This document shows, one piece after another, positions 8,605 through 18,713 of a stretch of DNA of 64,000 nt. The stretch spans positions 2,728,001-2,792,000 of the forward strand of contig NZ_CP107548.1 of NCBI RefSeq assembly GCF_025836975.1, read 5' to 3'. This DNA is from Pollutimonas sp. M17. GTDB lineage: Bacteria > Pseudomonadota > Gammaproteobacteria > Burkholderiales > Burkholderiaceae_B. Below the pieces are notes generated by a model. That model worked only from the letters and a program-made list of their open reading frames with translations. It was not told the DNA's origin and searched no databases. Both the position numbers and the translations under genes were made by a program. How positions within the stretch are numbered: position 1 is the first letter of the stretch; each line of letters opens with the position of its first letter.

Positions 8605-9945
8605 ATGACGGCCTATATCGAAAATCCCATTCCCGGCCAGGACAGCCTTCCAGGCGTCGACACCGACTTCACCAGCCCTTTGCGCTGGGGGCTTGCAGTG
8701 CTGCTCATCGGCTTCGGAGGCTTTGCCGGCTGGGCCGCTTTCGCACCGCTGGATGCGGGTATTACAGCCAACGCCGTCGTGCAAGTGGCCGGCAGCCGCA
8801 AGGCCGTGCAGCACCTGGAAGGCGGCACCGTTGAACAACTCATGGTGCGGGAAGGCGACTACGTCCGGGCCGGGCAGACCCTTGTCCGCCTGAACGCCAC
8901 GCGCGCCCAGGCCGAACAGGGTGTTGTCAGTTCTCAGTACATTACCGCCGCCGCCATTGAAGCCCGGTTGATCGCCGAGCGGGACGGACTGAATCGCATC
9001 GAGCCCCTACCCGCCGTGCAGCAACGCTTCGGCAATGACCCGCGTTTCATCCGCGCCACGCGGGCGCAGCAGCGCCTGTTCGATACCCGCTCGCAAGCAT
9101 TGCAAGGCGAGATCGGCATCCTGAACGAAAATCTGCAGGGCGCCGAACAACAACTGGCAAGCTTGAATCAAGTGCAGTCCAACCGGAAATCCCAGATCGG
9201 CTACTTGCAGCGGGAATTGCAGGGCGTGCGCAAACTGGCCGGCGAAGGCTATCTGCCGCGCAACCGCATGTATGAGCTGGAGCGCAACGCCGCCCAGTTG
9301 CGGGCCGCGCTCTCGAACGACGCCGTTGAATCCGGCCGGACGCGAAACCAGATCGCCGAGCTGAAACTGCGTATTCTGCAACGTGAACAGGAATACCAGA
9401 AGGAAGTCCAGTCGCAGCTGTCGGACGTTCATAAAGAAGCCTCCGCGCTCCACGACCGGTTAAGCGCGCTCGACTACACGGTAAGGCAAACCGACATCCA
9501 GGCCCCGGTGGACGGTTATGTGCAGAATCTGAGCATACATACCGTGGGCGGTGTTGTATCGCCGGGCGCCGTCCTGATGGAAATCGTGCCCGAAGACCGG
9601 AGCTACCTGATCCAGGCCCAGGTGCCGGTGCATGCGGTCGACCGCATGCGGCCCGGTCTTGACGTGGAAATCAGTTTTCCGGCCTTCAATCATGCCCAGA
9701 CGCCGAACGTTCCGGGCAAAGTGCTGACCGTTTCCGCCGACCGCCTCAAAGACGACGACAGCAAAGCCCCCTACTACCTGGCTCAGGTCGAAGTTACGCC
9801 GGAGGGCGTCGACATGCTCAGCACAAATACCATTCGCCCCGGCATGCCCGCATCGGTGCTCATCCGGACGGGGGAGCGGACCATGCTGAGCTACTTGCTG
9901 AAGCCATTCCTCGACCGGCTGGACAAGTCATTCAAGGAGCAGTGA
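8605..9945 (+). CDS. HlyD-family periplasmic adaptor of type I secretion
   Basis: A 446-residue membrane-fusion protein. A short cytoplasmic N-terminus is followed by one membrane segment (LRWGLAVLLIGFGGFAGWAAF). Then come the first lipoyl half (GGTVEQLMVREGDYVRAGQT), a long coiled-coil hairpin at about residues 120-290 and the second lipoyl half (IQAPVDGYVQNLSIHTVGGV), with a beta-barrel domain ending near RPGMPASVLIRTGERTMLSY. This is the AprE/PrtE arrangement that bridges the ABC transporter and the outer-membrane channel. The ATG overlaps the end of the ABC gene region by one spacer base, and its own stop overlaps the next gene. Confidence 0.95.
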   Translation: MTAYIENPIPGQDSLPGVDTDFTSPLRWGLAVLLIGFGGFAGWAAFAPLDAGITANAVVQVAGSRKAVQHLEGGTVEQLMVREGDYVRAGQTLVRLNATRAQAEQGVVSSQYITAAAIEARLIAERDGLNRIEPLPAVQQRFGNDPRFIRATRAQQRLFDTRSQALQGEIGILNENLQGAEQQLASLNQVQSNRKSQIGYLQRELQGVRKLAGEGYLPRNRMYELERNAAQLRAALSNDAVESGRTRNQIAELKLRILQREQEYQKEVQSQLSDVHKEASALHDRLSALDYTVRQTDIQAPVDGYVQNLSIHTVGGVVSPGAVLMEIVPEDRSYLIQAQVPVHAVDRMRPGLDVEISFPAFNHAQTPNVPGKVLTVSADRLKDDDSKAPYYLAQVEVTPEGVDMLSTNTIRPGMPASVLIRTGERTMLSYLLKPFLDRLDKSFKEQ

Positions 9946-11393
9946 TGCGAATAGCCGCAACGACGCGCATGCTGTTACTGCTCGCCATGCTGGCCTGCCT
10001 TCTGCCCCAAAGAAGTCAAGCGGCCGAGTCTTCCGTACGGCCGGCCAGGCAGCCATCGAACGAAACAACTCAGCAGCCTGTGCTGGACCTCACACTCGTC
10101 CAGGCCTGGCAAGCCGCCTTGAAACACGATCCCGGGTACCAAGCCGCCATCAGCGAACGCGAGGCCGGCCAGGCCAACCGCGGCATCGGCCGCGCAGGTC
10201 TGTTGCCGCAGGTCAGCGCATCGCTGGGCCGCAGCAAGCTGCGCGGCACTCTGGAAATCCCGAGCCCTCTCGGTGGAGTGCGCGACGAAGACCTGAACTA
10301 CACAATCAAGACCAGCGAGATCCGCGCCACCCAGACCGTATTCGACTGGAGCCGCTATGCCGAATACCGGCAAGGCCATGCGCGCGCCGATCATAGCCTG
10401 GCCGTCTTCGATACCAAAGCGACAGACACCGCGACGCGGCTGTTCAACCGTTACTTCCAGGCCTTGCTGGCTCACGAGAACATCGTGCTGGCCCAGAACA
10501 AGCTGGATGCCAACGAGAAACTGCAAATGGTCGCCCGGCACCGCTTCGACAACGGCGAAGGCACCATTACGGATATTCGCCAAGCCGCTTCGCGACGCGA
10601 TCTATCGCGCGCCGACCTGATTGCGGCCAGGGACGCCATGGTGATCGCACAACGCGAACTGCAGGAGATGGTGGGGCCCTCCCCCTTGCGCCTGGCCGCC
10701 CTGAAGCCTGATTTTCAGGCGCAGCCGCTCTCGCCTCCTTCCCTTGCGCAATGGCAGTCGGCCGCCCTGGCGGGCAGCGGCGAAATCCGCAGCAGCGAGC
10801 AAAACCTGCGCATCGCGGCCGACGAAGTCGATCGCAGTTTCGGTGGCCACTTGCCCACGTTGGAGCTCGTTGCCGCCCGCCGCTTGGCCAGCAACGAAAC
10901 CATTGCCACCCGCTACCAGGACAGCAGCACCACGGAGATCGGCGTCCAGGTGTCCCTGCCCATTTATTCCGGCGGCCTGACCAGCGCCCTTGTCGATCAG
11001 GCAGGGCATAACCGGGATCGCGCCCTGCACGAACTGGCGGCGACACGCGAGCGCACCGCCGTGGAGGTGACCCGGCAATATCATGCCGTCGTCAGCGGGG
11101 CACAACGGATCAATGCGCTGATCGTGGCCGAACAATCGGGCGTGCAGGCACTGGAAGCCGTCGAGGCCGGCTTCGCGGCGGGAACGCACAGCATGGTCGA
11201 CATCCTGGATACACAGGACCAACTGTATCGGTCGCGGCTGGACCTGGCGCAATCGCGGCTGGAGTATGTGCTGGCAAGATTGATGCTGTCGGCCGCCTCG
11301 GGAGGACTGGATGCGCAGTTGATTCAGCGGACGAGTGAGCAGTATTTCGGGAAAGGCCGGGTAGCCTTGCAGCCACCACCCCCGAAGTTCTGA
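9945..11393 (+). CDS. TolC-family outer-membrane protein (type I secretion), second copy
   Basis: A 482-residue protein with signal peptide (MRIAATTRMLLLLAMLACLL, cleavage near SQAAE). It has the AprF/TolC pattern: LVQAWQAALKHDPGYQAAIS, GIGRAGLLPQVSASLGRS, then VFDWSRYAEYRQG and a second half with LPIYSGGLTSALVDQAGHNR and MVDILDTQDQLYRSRLDLAQ. ATG at 9945 was chosen over GTG at 9942 because the AAGGAG site at 9934-9939 is 5 bases from it; it overlaps the adaptor stop by one base. It is clearly a paralogue of the TolC-like protein at 4980-6488 but not a recent copy. Confidence 0.93.
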   Translation: MRIAATTRMLLLLAMLACLLPQRSQAAESSVRPARQPSNETTQQPVLDLTLVQAWQAALKHDPGYQAAISEREAGQANRGIGRAGLLPQVSASLGRSKLRGTLEIPSPLGGVRDEDLNYTIKTSEIRATQTVFDWSRYAEYRQGHARADHSLAVFDTKATDTATRLFNRYFQALLAHENIVLAQNKLDANEKLQMVARHRFDNGEGTITDIRQAASRRDLSRADLIAARDAMVIAQRELQEMVGPSPLRLAALKPDFQAQPLSPPSLAQWQSAALAGSGEIRSSEQNLRIAADEVDRSFGGHLPTLELVAARRLASNETIATRYQDSSTTEIGVQVSLPIYSGGLTSALVDQAGHNRDRALHELAATRERTAVEVTRQYHAVVSGAQRINALIVAEQSGVQALEAVEAGFAAGTHSMVDILDTQDQLYRSRLDLAQSRLEYVLARLMLSAASGGLDAQLIQRTSEQYFGKGRVALQPPPPKF

Positions 11394-11413
11394 GCCTTGC
11401 CGCGCCCCGCTGA

Positions 11414-12328
11414 TCAGACCGTTGCGGCCATCATTTCCCGCAGTGCCTCCAAGGCCTCTTTGATGGCCTGCTGCTGGGCCGTCGATGCCGGAGGAATCGG
11501 CCTCAAGGTATGGCCGGTGGGCACCCCTTGCAGCGACAAGGTGAATTTGGCCAGGGCGACACGGTTGTCCGCATACATGGCGTTCCATAGCCGCAGCAGC
11601 CTTTCGTGCAAGGCCAGGGCATAGCCGTGGTCGCCGCGGCGCACCGCATCCCACAAGCTAACGCAGGCCCCCGGCGCGGTCGACGTCAGCATGGAGATCA
11701 CGCCATGGGCGCCCAAGGCCATGCAGGGATACAGCAGGGAGTCCACGGCGGCATAGATGCGGTCTTGCGGGCCTGCGGCAATCAGCAGGTCGGCCAGCGC
11801 CTTCAGGTCGCCCGCGCTTTGCTTGACGCCGACCACGCCGGGAACCTCGCGCATGATGCGCAGGATGAGCGAAGGAGAAAGGTAATTCCAGGGAATCACG
11901 TTATAGATGAGGATGGGAATGTCGGTGGCATCCGAGATTTCCTGGAAATGCCGGATCATGCTGGCTTCGTCGGTCTTGTATATGTAGTGTGCAGGCGTCA
12001 CCTGCAGCGCGCTGACATCAAGGCCTTCAAGGGCGCGTATTCTTCGTATCGTGCCGCGCGTGCTGTTGGCGATCACCCCGGCCACCACGGGCATCTTCCC
12101 CTGGGCTTCCTGGGCGCTTACCTCGACGATATGGCGCAGCTCGTCGGTTTCCAGGGCAAAGCCCTCGCCCGAGCTGCCGCCCGCCACCAGGCCGTGCACG
12201 CCTTGCGAAATCATGAACTTCACGACCGCGCGCAGGCTGTTCTCGTCGATTTCACCCGACGCATCAAAGGGAGTGATGAGCGGCGGGACGATGCCCTGAA
12301 TTTGCTCCGGGGAAAACAGTTTTGTCAT
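11414..12328 (-). CDS. Dihydrodipicolinate synthase family protein (DapA-like aldolase/lyase)
   Basis: A 304-residue TIM-barrel enzyme. It has the N-terminal GIVPPLITPFDASGEIDE, the GGSSGEGFAL loop near residue 50 that binds the pyruvoyl carboxylate, Tyr142 in IYNVIP and the Schiff-base Lys169 in GVVGVKQSAG. These are the catalytic residues of class I pyruvate-dependent aldolases (DapA, NanA, KDG aldolase). It sits at the end of a GntR/Bug operon, not with lysine genes, and the window has dapB far away, so a catabolic aldolase or lyase on the Bug ligand is more likely than lysine synthesis. The substrate is unknown. Confidence 0.9.
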   Translation of the reverse strand: MTKLFSPEQIQGIVPPLITPFDASGEIDENSLRAVVKFMISQGVHGLVAGGSSGEGFALETDELRHIVEVSAQEAQGKMPVVAGVIANSTRGTIRRIRALEGLDVSALQVTPAHYIYKTDEASMIRHFQEISDATDIPILIYNVIPWNYLSPSLILRIMREVPGVVGVKQSAGDLKALADLLIAAGPQDRIYAAVDSLLYPCMALGAHGVISMLTSTAPGACVSLWDAVRRGDHGYALALHERLLRLWNAMYADNRVALAKFTLSLQGVPTGHTLRPIPPASTAQQQAIKEALEALREMMAATV

Positions 12329-12367
12329 GATGGCCTCTTCAAAGTCTTTTTCGCTGAATGGTTGGGG

Positions 12368-13339
12368 TTATTGCGGCTCGACACCCGCCAAGCGCAGCAA
12401 CTTGGCGAAGTGCTTGATTTCCTGCTCGATATACCGCCCGAAGCCCTGGCTGTCGGAAGGCGCGGGCTGCAGGCCCAATTGCTTCAGGCGCTCGACCACA
12501 TCCGGAGAACCGACGGCCTGCACGGCGGCGGCATTCAGCCTGGCAATACGGTCGGCCGGCGTGCCCGCGGGCGCCACAATGCCATTCCAGGTCAGCACTT
12601 CGTAGCCGGGGTACGATTCGGCCAGTGCGGGAACATCGGGCAGCAAGTCGGAGCGGGTCGCCGAGGTCACGGCGAACGCCTTGAGCTTCTTCGACTGGAC
12701 CAGAGGGACGGCTTCAAGAATGGGGCTGAAGGAAATCTGGATCTGCCCGCCCAACAGGTCGGTGTTGACCTGGCTTCCGCCGCGGTACGGCACGTTTATC
12801 ATTTTGACGTCGGCCATCGATTCAAACAGAGCCGCTGCCAAATGAGGCGAAGAGCCATTGCCCGAGGTGCCATAGTTCACCTTGTTCGGGTGCTTCTTCA
12901 GATAATCGACGAAAGACTTCAGGTCGTCGGCGGGAACGGAGGGGTTCGCCACCAGAACACTGGGACTGGTCGTGGTACGGGCGACCGGAGCGAAATCCTT
13001 CAGCGAGTCATACGCCAGCGATTTATAGAGACTCATGTTGGCCGCCAAGGGGCCGCTGCTAAGAAACCCCAGCGTGTAGCCATCGGGCTTGGCCTGCGCG
13101 ACGAATGCGGCGCCTATGGCGCCGGCCGCGCCGGTCTTGTTTTCCACGACTATGGCCTGCCCCAGGATGTCGCCCATTTTCTTGGCGATGAGCCGGCCGG
13201 AAATATCGTTGTTTCCACCCGCTGCGAACGGTATGACCAACGTTATGGGCTTTTCAGGATAGGCGGCCACCGTGGCGCCGGCGGCGCAAGCCGCCAGCAC
13301 GCCCGCCAGGCAGGCGCGGAAAATGAATCGTTGTTTCAT
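12368..13339 (-). CDS. Bug-family (TctC-like) substrate-binding protein, second copy
   Basis: A 323-residue periplasmic receptor. The start at 13339 has a GGGAGA ribosome site and begins the signal peptide MKQRFIFRACLAGVLAACAA. The mature N-terminus YPEKPITLVIPFAAGGNND is the Bug signature, and VPYRGGSQVNTDLLGGQIQI is the second. It lies between a GntR regulator and a DapA-like gene, all on the minus strand with short gaps, so it probably delivers the inducer or substrate of that operon. Only distantly similar to the Bug protein at 273-1241. Confidence 0.93.
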   Translation of the reverse strand: MKQRFIFRACLAGVLAACAAGATVAAYPEKPITLVIPFAAGGNNDISGRLIAKKMGDILGQAIVVENKTGAAGAIGAAFVAQAKPDGYTLGFLSSGPLAANMSLYKSLAYDSLKDFAPVARTTTSPSVLVANPSVPADDLKSFVDYLKKHPNKVNYGTSGNGSSPHLAAALFESMADVKMINVPYRGGSQVNTDLLGGQIQISFSPILEAVPLVQSKKLKAFAVTSATRSDLLPDVPALAESYPGYEVLTWNGIVAPAGTPADRIARLNAAAVQAVGSPDVVERLKQLGLQPAPSDSQGFGRYIEQEIKHFAKLLRLAGVEPQ

Positions 13340-13377
13340 GTTTGTCTCCCGATGATCGGTTTTCTGTCGTTGAGGAA

Positions 13378-14106
13378 TCATCCCGAATGACGCAAGGGAG
13401 CGCCATCGTTCATCTGCAAACCCATGGCACGAGTCACGACGCGCTGACGCGATGCATTGATGTGTTCACAGATGAGCGCCACGGCGCGTGGTTCGTCGCG
13501 CGCCTGAAGCGCGGCGATGAATGCGAGGTGCTCCCGCATCGCAGGCACCACCCGCATTGGCCGGGCCAGATCGCTGTCGATGCGGATAAGCTTGATATGC
13601 AGGCTATTGACACGGTACATGTCCGATATGATTTCGTTATTCAGGACATCGACCATGCGATGGTGAAAGTTCCAGTCCAGTGCCAGGGCCTCCTTGTCCA
13701 GCCTGGGATCGGGTTTGTCGTCGATGGCGCGGCCAAGCATCGCCCTGTGAGCCTCCGCTATCCGCTCGAGCTCGCTGTCGGAGGTGCTTCGAATGAAGGC
13801 GCAGGCAGCTTCCTTTTCGATCATCAGCCGGACATCAAAGGCATTGCGGATCAATTTAAGGTCGACCGGCATGATCTGCAGCCCCCGCTTGGGCACCGTG
13901 ACGATGAGTCGTGCCGCCTCCAGCCTGGGGATCATTTCCCGTATGGCACCCAATGGCATGCCCAGCAGCAAGGTCAGTTCTTGCTGAGAAACGAACTGGC
14001 CCGGGCGCAGCCTGGCTGCAAGCACCTGCTCGCAAAACAGCTCGTACGCCTGATTCCTCAGGCTCGTAGCGCCGCCGGCGGGTTTTTCTAAAGAATGCGT
14101 GGCCAT
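13378..14106 (-). CDS. GntR-family regulator with FCD-like ligand domain
   Basis: A 242-residue protein. The winged helix is at about residues 15-75 (QVLAARLRPGQFVSQQELTL, then LLGMPLGAIREMI and VPKRGLQIMPVD) and an all-helical C-terminal domain follows with WNFHHRMVDVLNNEIISDM and a late His in MREHLAFIAALQARDE. The ATG at 14106 has an AAGGAG site 7 bases upstream, better than the ATG at 14127. It heads the Bug/DapA-like operon and probably represses it. A perfect palindrome lies 34 bases upstream. Confidence 0.88.
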   Translation of the reverse strand: MATHSLEKPAGGATSLRNQAYELFCEQVLAARLRPGQFVSQQELTLLLGMPLGAIREMIPRLEAARLIVTVPKRGLQIMPVDLKLIRNAFDVRLMIEKEAACAFIRSTSDSELERIAEAHRAMLGRAIDDKPDPRLDKEALALDWNFHHRMVDVLNNEIISDMYRVNSLHIKLIRIDSDLARPMRVVPAMREHLAFIAALQARDEPRAVALICEHINASRQRVVTRAMGLQMNDGAPLRHSG

Positions 14107-14139
14107 AAGACATCTCCTTGGCCGCATTCTAACTTTTAT

Positions 14140-14151
14140 CTAACATGTTAG
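14140..14151 (-). promoter_or_regulatory. Candidate GntR operator, palindrome CTAACATGTTAG
   Basis: A perfect 12-base palindrome in a short AT-rich stretch immediately upstream of the GntR gene at 13378-14106. Its position suggests autoregulation of the Bug/DapA-like operon. Confidence 0.5.
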
Positions 14152-14191
14152 CAAGATGGCAGCAGTGAACCATGCACTTCTTATGCTGACG

Positions 14192-15529
14192 CTAGCGCCG
14201 CCGCTTCCACCATTTCAGCAAGCCATACGAAAGATGGGCCTTTTCCTGCCCGACCGGCAAGTCGGGCCGGATGCTCATCCAGGACGATTTCGCATACGCC
14301 AGGCGCTGATCAGGATAGACGCTTCGATGCCCTATGATCAGATACGCGGCAATCGCCGCGCCAGCCACGTATGCCGTGCCCACTGTTCCGCCAAACAGCT
14401 CCACGCCCATCAGGATGGCCGCCAGCGGCGTATTCGATGCGGACGCCACCACCGCCACCAGGCCCACCGCCGCGCCCAGTTCCGGACTGATTCCGAATAG
14501 ATGCGCAAACGCGTTCCCGGTGACCGCCCCAATGACAAACTGCGGCGTGACGATCCCGCCGTAAAACCCGGACCCCAGGGTAATGGCCACCAGCAGGCTC
14601 TTCCACAAGAAGCCCATGTAAGGCATGGATTCCCCCGCCAGCGCCTGGTTCATGAGCGGCAGGCTCAGACCCAGATACTTTGTCGGAATCACGAATATCA
14701 AGGCCGCCAGCACGCAGCCACCCAACACCGGCATAAGCGGCGGCCACACGCCGAAACGTGTCCGCACATGCAGGAACAGGCGCGTGGCCCCGTGTGTCAG
14801 ATCGACGAACACCCGCGCCGCCATGCCGCAGATCATGCCGATCAGCACGGTCTTGATGAACAGCAGCTCGGAAAATTCCGGCAACACCGGAATATGGAAG
14901 TATTCGTAGGGTATCCCCAAGATCTTGCTTACCTGGAAGGCCGTTACCCCGGCTACGATGGCGGGCAGCAGGAAGTCGTGCCGGATACGCCCTATGGCCA
15001 GCACCTCGACCCCATAAATGGCCCCGCCGATGGGTGTGCCGAATACGCCGGCGAAGCCGGCGCTTACGCCACAAGCCACCAGGCGCTTGCGCAGCTCGGC
15101 ATTCAGCTTGAGGGAATGCCCGATGGCCGACGCCAGCGTCGCACCGATGTGCGAGCACGGCCCCTCCTTGCCCGCCGAGCCGCCGCAGGCCAACGTAACA
15201 ATCGCCGCGACAGGCTTGATCAGCACAGTCTTGAACGGCATTTTGCCGCCCTGCTCGTAGACTGCCGCCAGCATGGAGTCCTTCAGCCCACCGGCGTTGG
15301 CCCGGTAGCCGTAGTACAGCATCAGGCCGTTGATCAAGCCGCCCAGGGGCAGCAACAGCAGTTGAAGCCAGAAAGGCACTGAGATCGATTCATCCGTCAG
15401 GAAGAACAAGACATGCAAAAAAAGGCTGGTGCCCATGCCCACGACCACGCCCGTAATCGTGGCCAGAACCAGCCATTGCACGACCGTTGCCAGCATGACC
15501 AATGGTTCTACATAATCGATGCGTCGCAT
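14192..15529 (-). CDS. ClC-type chloride channel/transporter family protein
   Basis: A 445-residue polytopic inner-membrane protein with roughly ten or more hydrophobic segments. GGSAGKEGPCSHIGATLASA matches the G(K/R)EGP motif with the gating glutamate, FGTPIGGAIYGVEVL is the conserved helix after it, and GSGFYGGIVTPQFVIGA matches the GxFxP region. The first selectivity motif, normally GSGIP, is replaced by NAGGLKDS. Family members move chloride, other anions or fluoride, as channels or proton antiporters. The gene stands alone, convergent with the preceding GntR operon side and divergent from the NlpD-like gene. Ion preference is not predictable here. Confidence 0.88.
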   Translation of the reverse strand: MRRIDYVEPLVMLATVVQWLVLATITGVVVGMGTSLFLHVLFFLTDESISVPFWLQLLLLPLGGLINGLMLYYGYRANAGGLKDSMLAAVYEQGGKMPFKTVLIKPVAAIVTLACGGSAGKEGPCSHIGATLASAIGHSLKLNAELRKRLVACGVSAGFAGVFGTPIGGAIYGVEVLAIGRIRHDFLLPAIVAGVTAFQVSKILGIPYEYFHIPVLPEFSELLFIKTVLIGMICGMAARVFVDLTHGATRLFLHVRTRFGVWPPLMPVLGGCVLAALIFVIPTKYLGLSLPLMNQALAGESMPYMGFLWKSLLVAITLGSGFYGGIVTPQFVIGAVTGNAFAHLFGISPELGAAVGLVAVVASASNTPLAAILMGVELFGGTVGTAYVAGAAIAAYLIIGHRSVYPDQRLAYAKSSWMSIRPDLPVGQEKAHLSYGLLKWWKRRR

Positions 15530-15676
15530 GGATAATTATTCGGTGAAGGACGAAAAAACCCGCAAGCCTTTCGGCAAGCGGATTCTGTCTGGATGGTGGG
15601 CGGACTGGCGAACTGCACCGCTACATCGTAACATCCTGAAGTCCCAGGATCCGCGCTTGCGCGACCGTCGTGTAGT

Positions 15677-16447
15677 ATGTTGCTGGAACAGTACGCTTCC
15701 ACTTATTCACTGAACATGCTTCTGCCGACATTTGTTACCCGACACCGCCCTATCGCAAGGACTTTGAATTCTGCCTCGGCGGCAATCCGCCCTTACGGTC
15801 TGTCCCTGGCCATGCTGGGCATGGCGATATTGCTGGCTTCCTGCGGAACCACCAAACCCGTCGGACAAGGTCAGTATCGCGTCGCGAGGGGGGATACCCT
15901 CACAAAGATTGCTCGCGAACATGGGCAAAGCGTCGATACCCTCATCCGTTTGAATAAGCTGAAAGACGGCAACAGTATCCGGGTCGGGCAGGTTCTTAAT
16001 GTAAGGGGTGGCACAGCGACGGCTCCCGCTCCCCGGGCATCGACAAACAGTCCATCCATTGCCGCCCCACGATCCATCGATCTCGTCTGGCCCGCGGAAG
16101 GAAGACCCAACCGGGGCAGCTCGGCTCCCCACACCCAGGGCGTTTATATTGCCGGCGTGGCTGGATCGCCCGTCAAGGCTGCGGCAGCCGGTAAAGTGAT
16201 GTACGCCGGCAATGGCTTGCGAGGTTATGGCAATATGCTCATCGTGAAGCACGACGCCGACTTTTTAAGCGTCTATGCTCATAACCAAACCTTATTGGCA
16301 AAAGAAGGCGCGCAGGTCAGGCAAGGACAAACAATTGCCACGATGGGCAACACGGGCAGCAATGTCGTGAACCTGTATTTCGAGCTCCGCTACGGCGGCA
16401 AGGCGGTCGATGCATTGCGGTATCTGCCCAAGAGATCTTTGCAGTGA
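15677..16447 (+). CDS. NlpD-like lipoprotein, LysM plus degenerate M23 (LytM) domain
   Basis: Up to 256 residues. A lipobox (ILLASC, Cys56 in this numbering) follows a hydrophobic stretch, so the mature protein is lipid-anchored. LysM spans about residues 67-110 (YRVARGDTLTKIAREHG, IRVGQVLNVRGG) and the LytM/M23 domain about 135-256. The zinc-ligand motifs are altered: NLYFELRYGGKAVDALRYLP has Tyr where catalytic enzymes have the first His of HxH, as in E. coli NlpD, which activates the amidase AmiC rather than cutting peptidoglycan. The start is uncertain: the ATG at 15677 gives a very long n-region and has no ribosome site, while a TTG at 15764 would give an ideal lipoprotein signal. Confidence 0.88.
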   Translation: MLLEQYASTYSLNMLLPTFVTRHRPIARTLNSASAAIRPYGLSLAMLGMAILLASCGTTKPVGQGQYRVARGDTLTKIAREHGQSVDTLIRLNKLKDGNSIRVGQVLNVRGGTATAPAPRASTNSPSIAAPRSIDLVWPAEGRPNRGSSAPHTQGVYIAGVAGSPVKAAAAGKVMYAGNGLRGYGNMLIVKHDADFLSVYAHNQTLLAKEGAQVRQGQTIATMGNTGSNVVNLYFELRYGGKAVDALRYLPKRSLQ

Positions 16448-16470
16448 CCCGCCAAGCACCCAAGATAAGT

Positions 16471-16776
16471 CTATGAATGCGCAGGCCGGGCAGTCAGTTG
16501 CACACCCAGCGCGGCGCATACACGGGCAATGGTATCGAAGCGCGGGTGCGATCCAGGGCGCAATGCCTTATAGAGCGCCTCACGTGTCAGACCGCTGGCT
16601 CGCGCGACTTCCGTCATACCACGCGCGCGGGCAATGACACCCAGCGCATGGGAAAGCTCGGCGGGATCGTTTTCTTCCAGAACCACCGTCAGATAGTTGG
16701 CAATGTCCTCATCCGTCTTGAGGACTTCGGCCATGTCGAACTCCGGCAGCTCGGAAATCTTGCTTGTCTTGGTCAT
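16471..16776 (-). CDS. HigA-like antitoxin (addiction module antidote, HTH)
   Basis: A 101-residue protein. The first 30 residues are acidic (SELPEFDMAEVLKTDEDIAN), then comes a helix-turn-helix (MTEVARASGLTREALYKALR, then HPRFDTIARVCAALGVQL), the common pattern of the putative addiction-module antidote family. It follows the RelE/HigB-like toxin gene by 5 bases on the same strand, the toxin-first order of HigBA modules. It should neutralise the toxin and autorepress the pair. Confidence 0.88.
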   Translation of the reverse strand: MTKTSKISELPEFDMAEVLKTDEDIANYLTVVLEENDPAELSHALGVIARARGMTEVARASGLTREALYKALRPGSHPRFDTIARVCAALGVQLTARPAHS

Positions 16777-16781
16777 GTAGG

Positions 16782-17078
16782 TTACTCCTGCAGTGTCTTC
16801 GCCAGCGCGATGGCCTGCTTGATATCGGCATTCTGTGTGGACTTGTCGCCGCCGCCCAGCATGACAATCAACACATCGCCCCGCTGGACGTAATACATTC
16901 GCCAGCCAGGACCAAAGTGTTCACGCATTTCGCTGACGCCCTCGCCTATCGGCGCCACATCACCCAGGTTGCCGCGCTGAACCTTATCCAAGCGCTTTGC
17001 CAGGCGAATTCGAGCCATGCCATCCTTCAGGCCGCCAATCCATCGCTCGAACTCCGGCGTTTGCTTGACTGTGAACAT
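16782..17078 (-). CDS. HigB/RelE-superfamily toxin (addiction module killer protein)
   Basis: A 98-residue basic protein. It has the pattern of the RelE/ParE phage-Gp49-like killer family: FTVKQTPEFERWIGGLKDG at the start, then RLAKRLDKVQRGNLGDVAPI, WRMYYVQRGDVLIVMLGGGD and a KSTQNADIKQAIALA end. These toxins are usually ribosome-dependent mRNA endonucleases. It is directly upstream of its antitoxin gene. No mobile-element features surround the pair, so it is a stand-alone chromosomal module. Confidence 0.9.
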   Translation of the reverse strand: MFTVKQTPEFERWIGGLKDGMARIRLAKRLDKVQRGNLGDVAPIGEGVSEMREHFGPGWRMYYVQRGDVLIVMLGGGDKSTQNADIKQAIALAKTLQE

Positions 17079-17205
17079 AAGGCAACTGTAATCACTTATT
17101 CACACTGCGTCAACATTCCTGGGCTGGGGGGCGCGTCTGGCTGGGTGATAGTGTGGGATAGACTTTGGATTGCCTTATACGATGTGACACAAGCAAGCGA
17201 ATGAA

Positions 17206-17238
17206 AAAACCCGCAAACCTATGTGGAATGCGGGTTTC
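17206..17238 (-). terminator. Terminator of icd
   Basis: A 9-base stem (AAACCCGCA at 17207-17215 with TGCGGGTTT at 17229-17237). On the minus strand it is followed by TTT-rich sequence, 27 bases beyond the icd stop. Confidence 0.8.
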
Positions 17239-17264
17239 GTGTACTACCTGATATGACGGCCGAC

Positions 17265-18521
<1,257 letters not shown>

Positions 18522-18713
18522 GGATGCTCCAGTTGTGCTCCGGAAGGAGTAGAAATCGGTTGAACGAAAAGCAAAAAGCTCAGTCTTATATAAGAGTAGT
18601 TTATCCTAAATTTAACAAATCTGATATCGCCCCACCCCGCCTCGACCAAAAGCGCGATGCGGGGGAAGCTAAAATGATGCGCTTGCAGCCATCGCTATAC
18701 AACAGGAAGCTTT

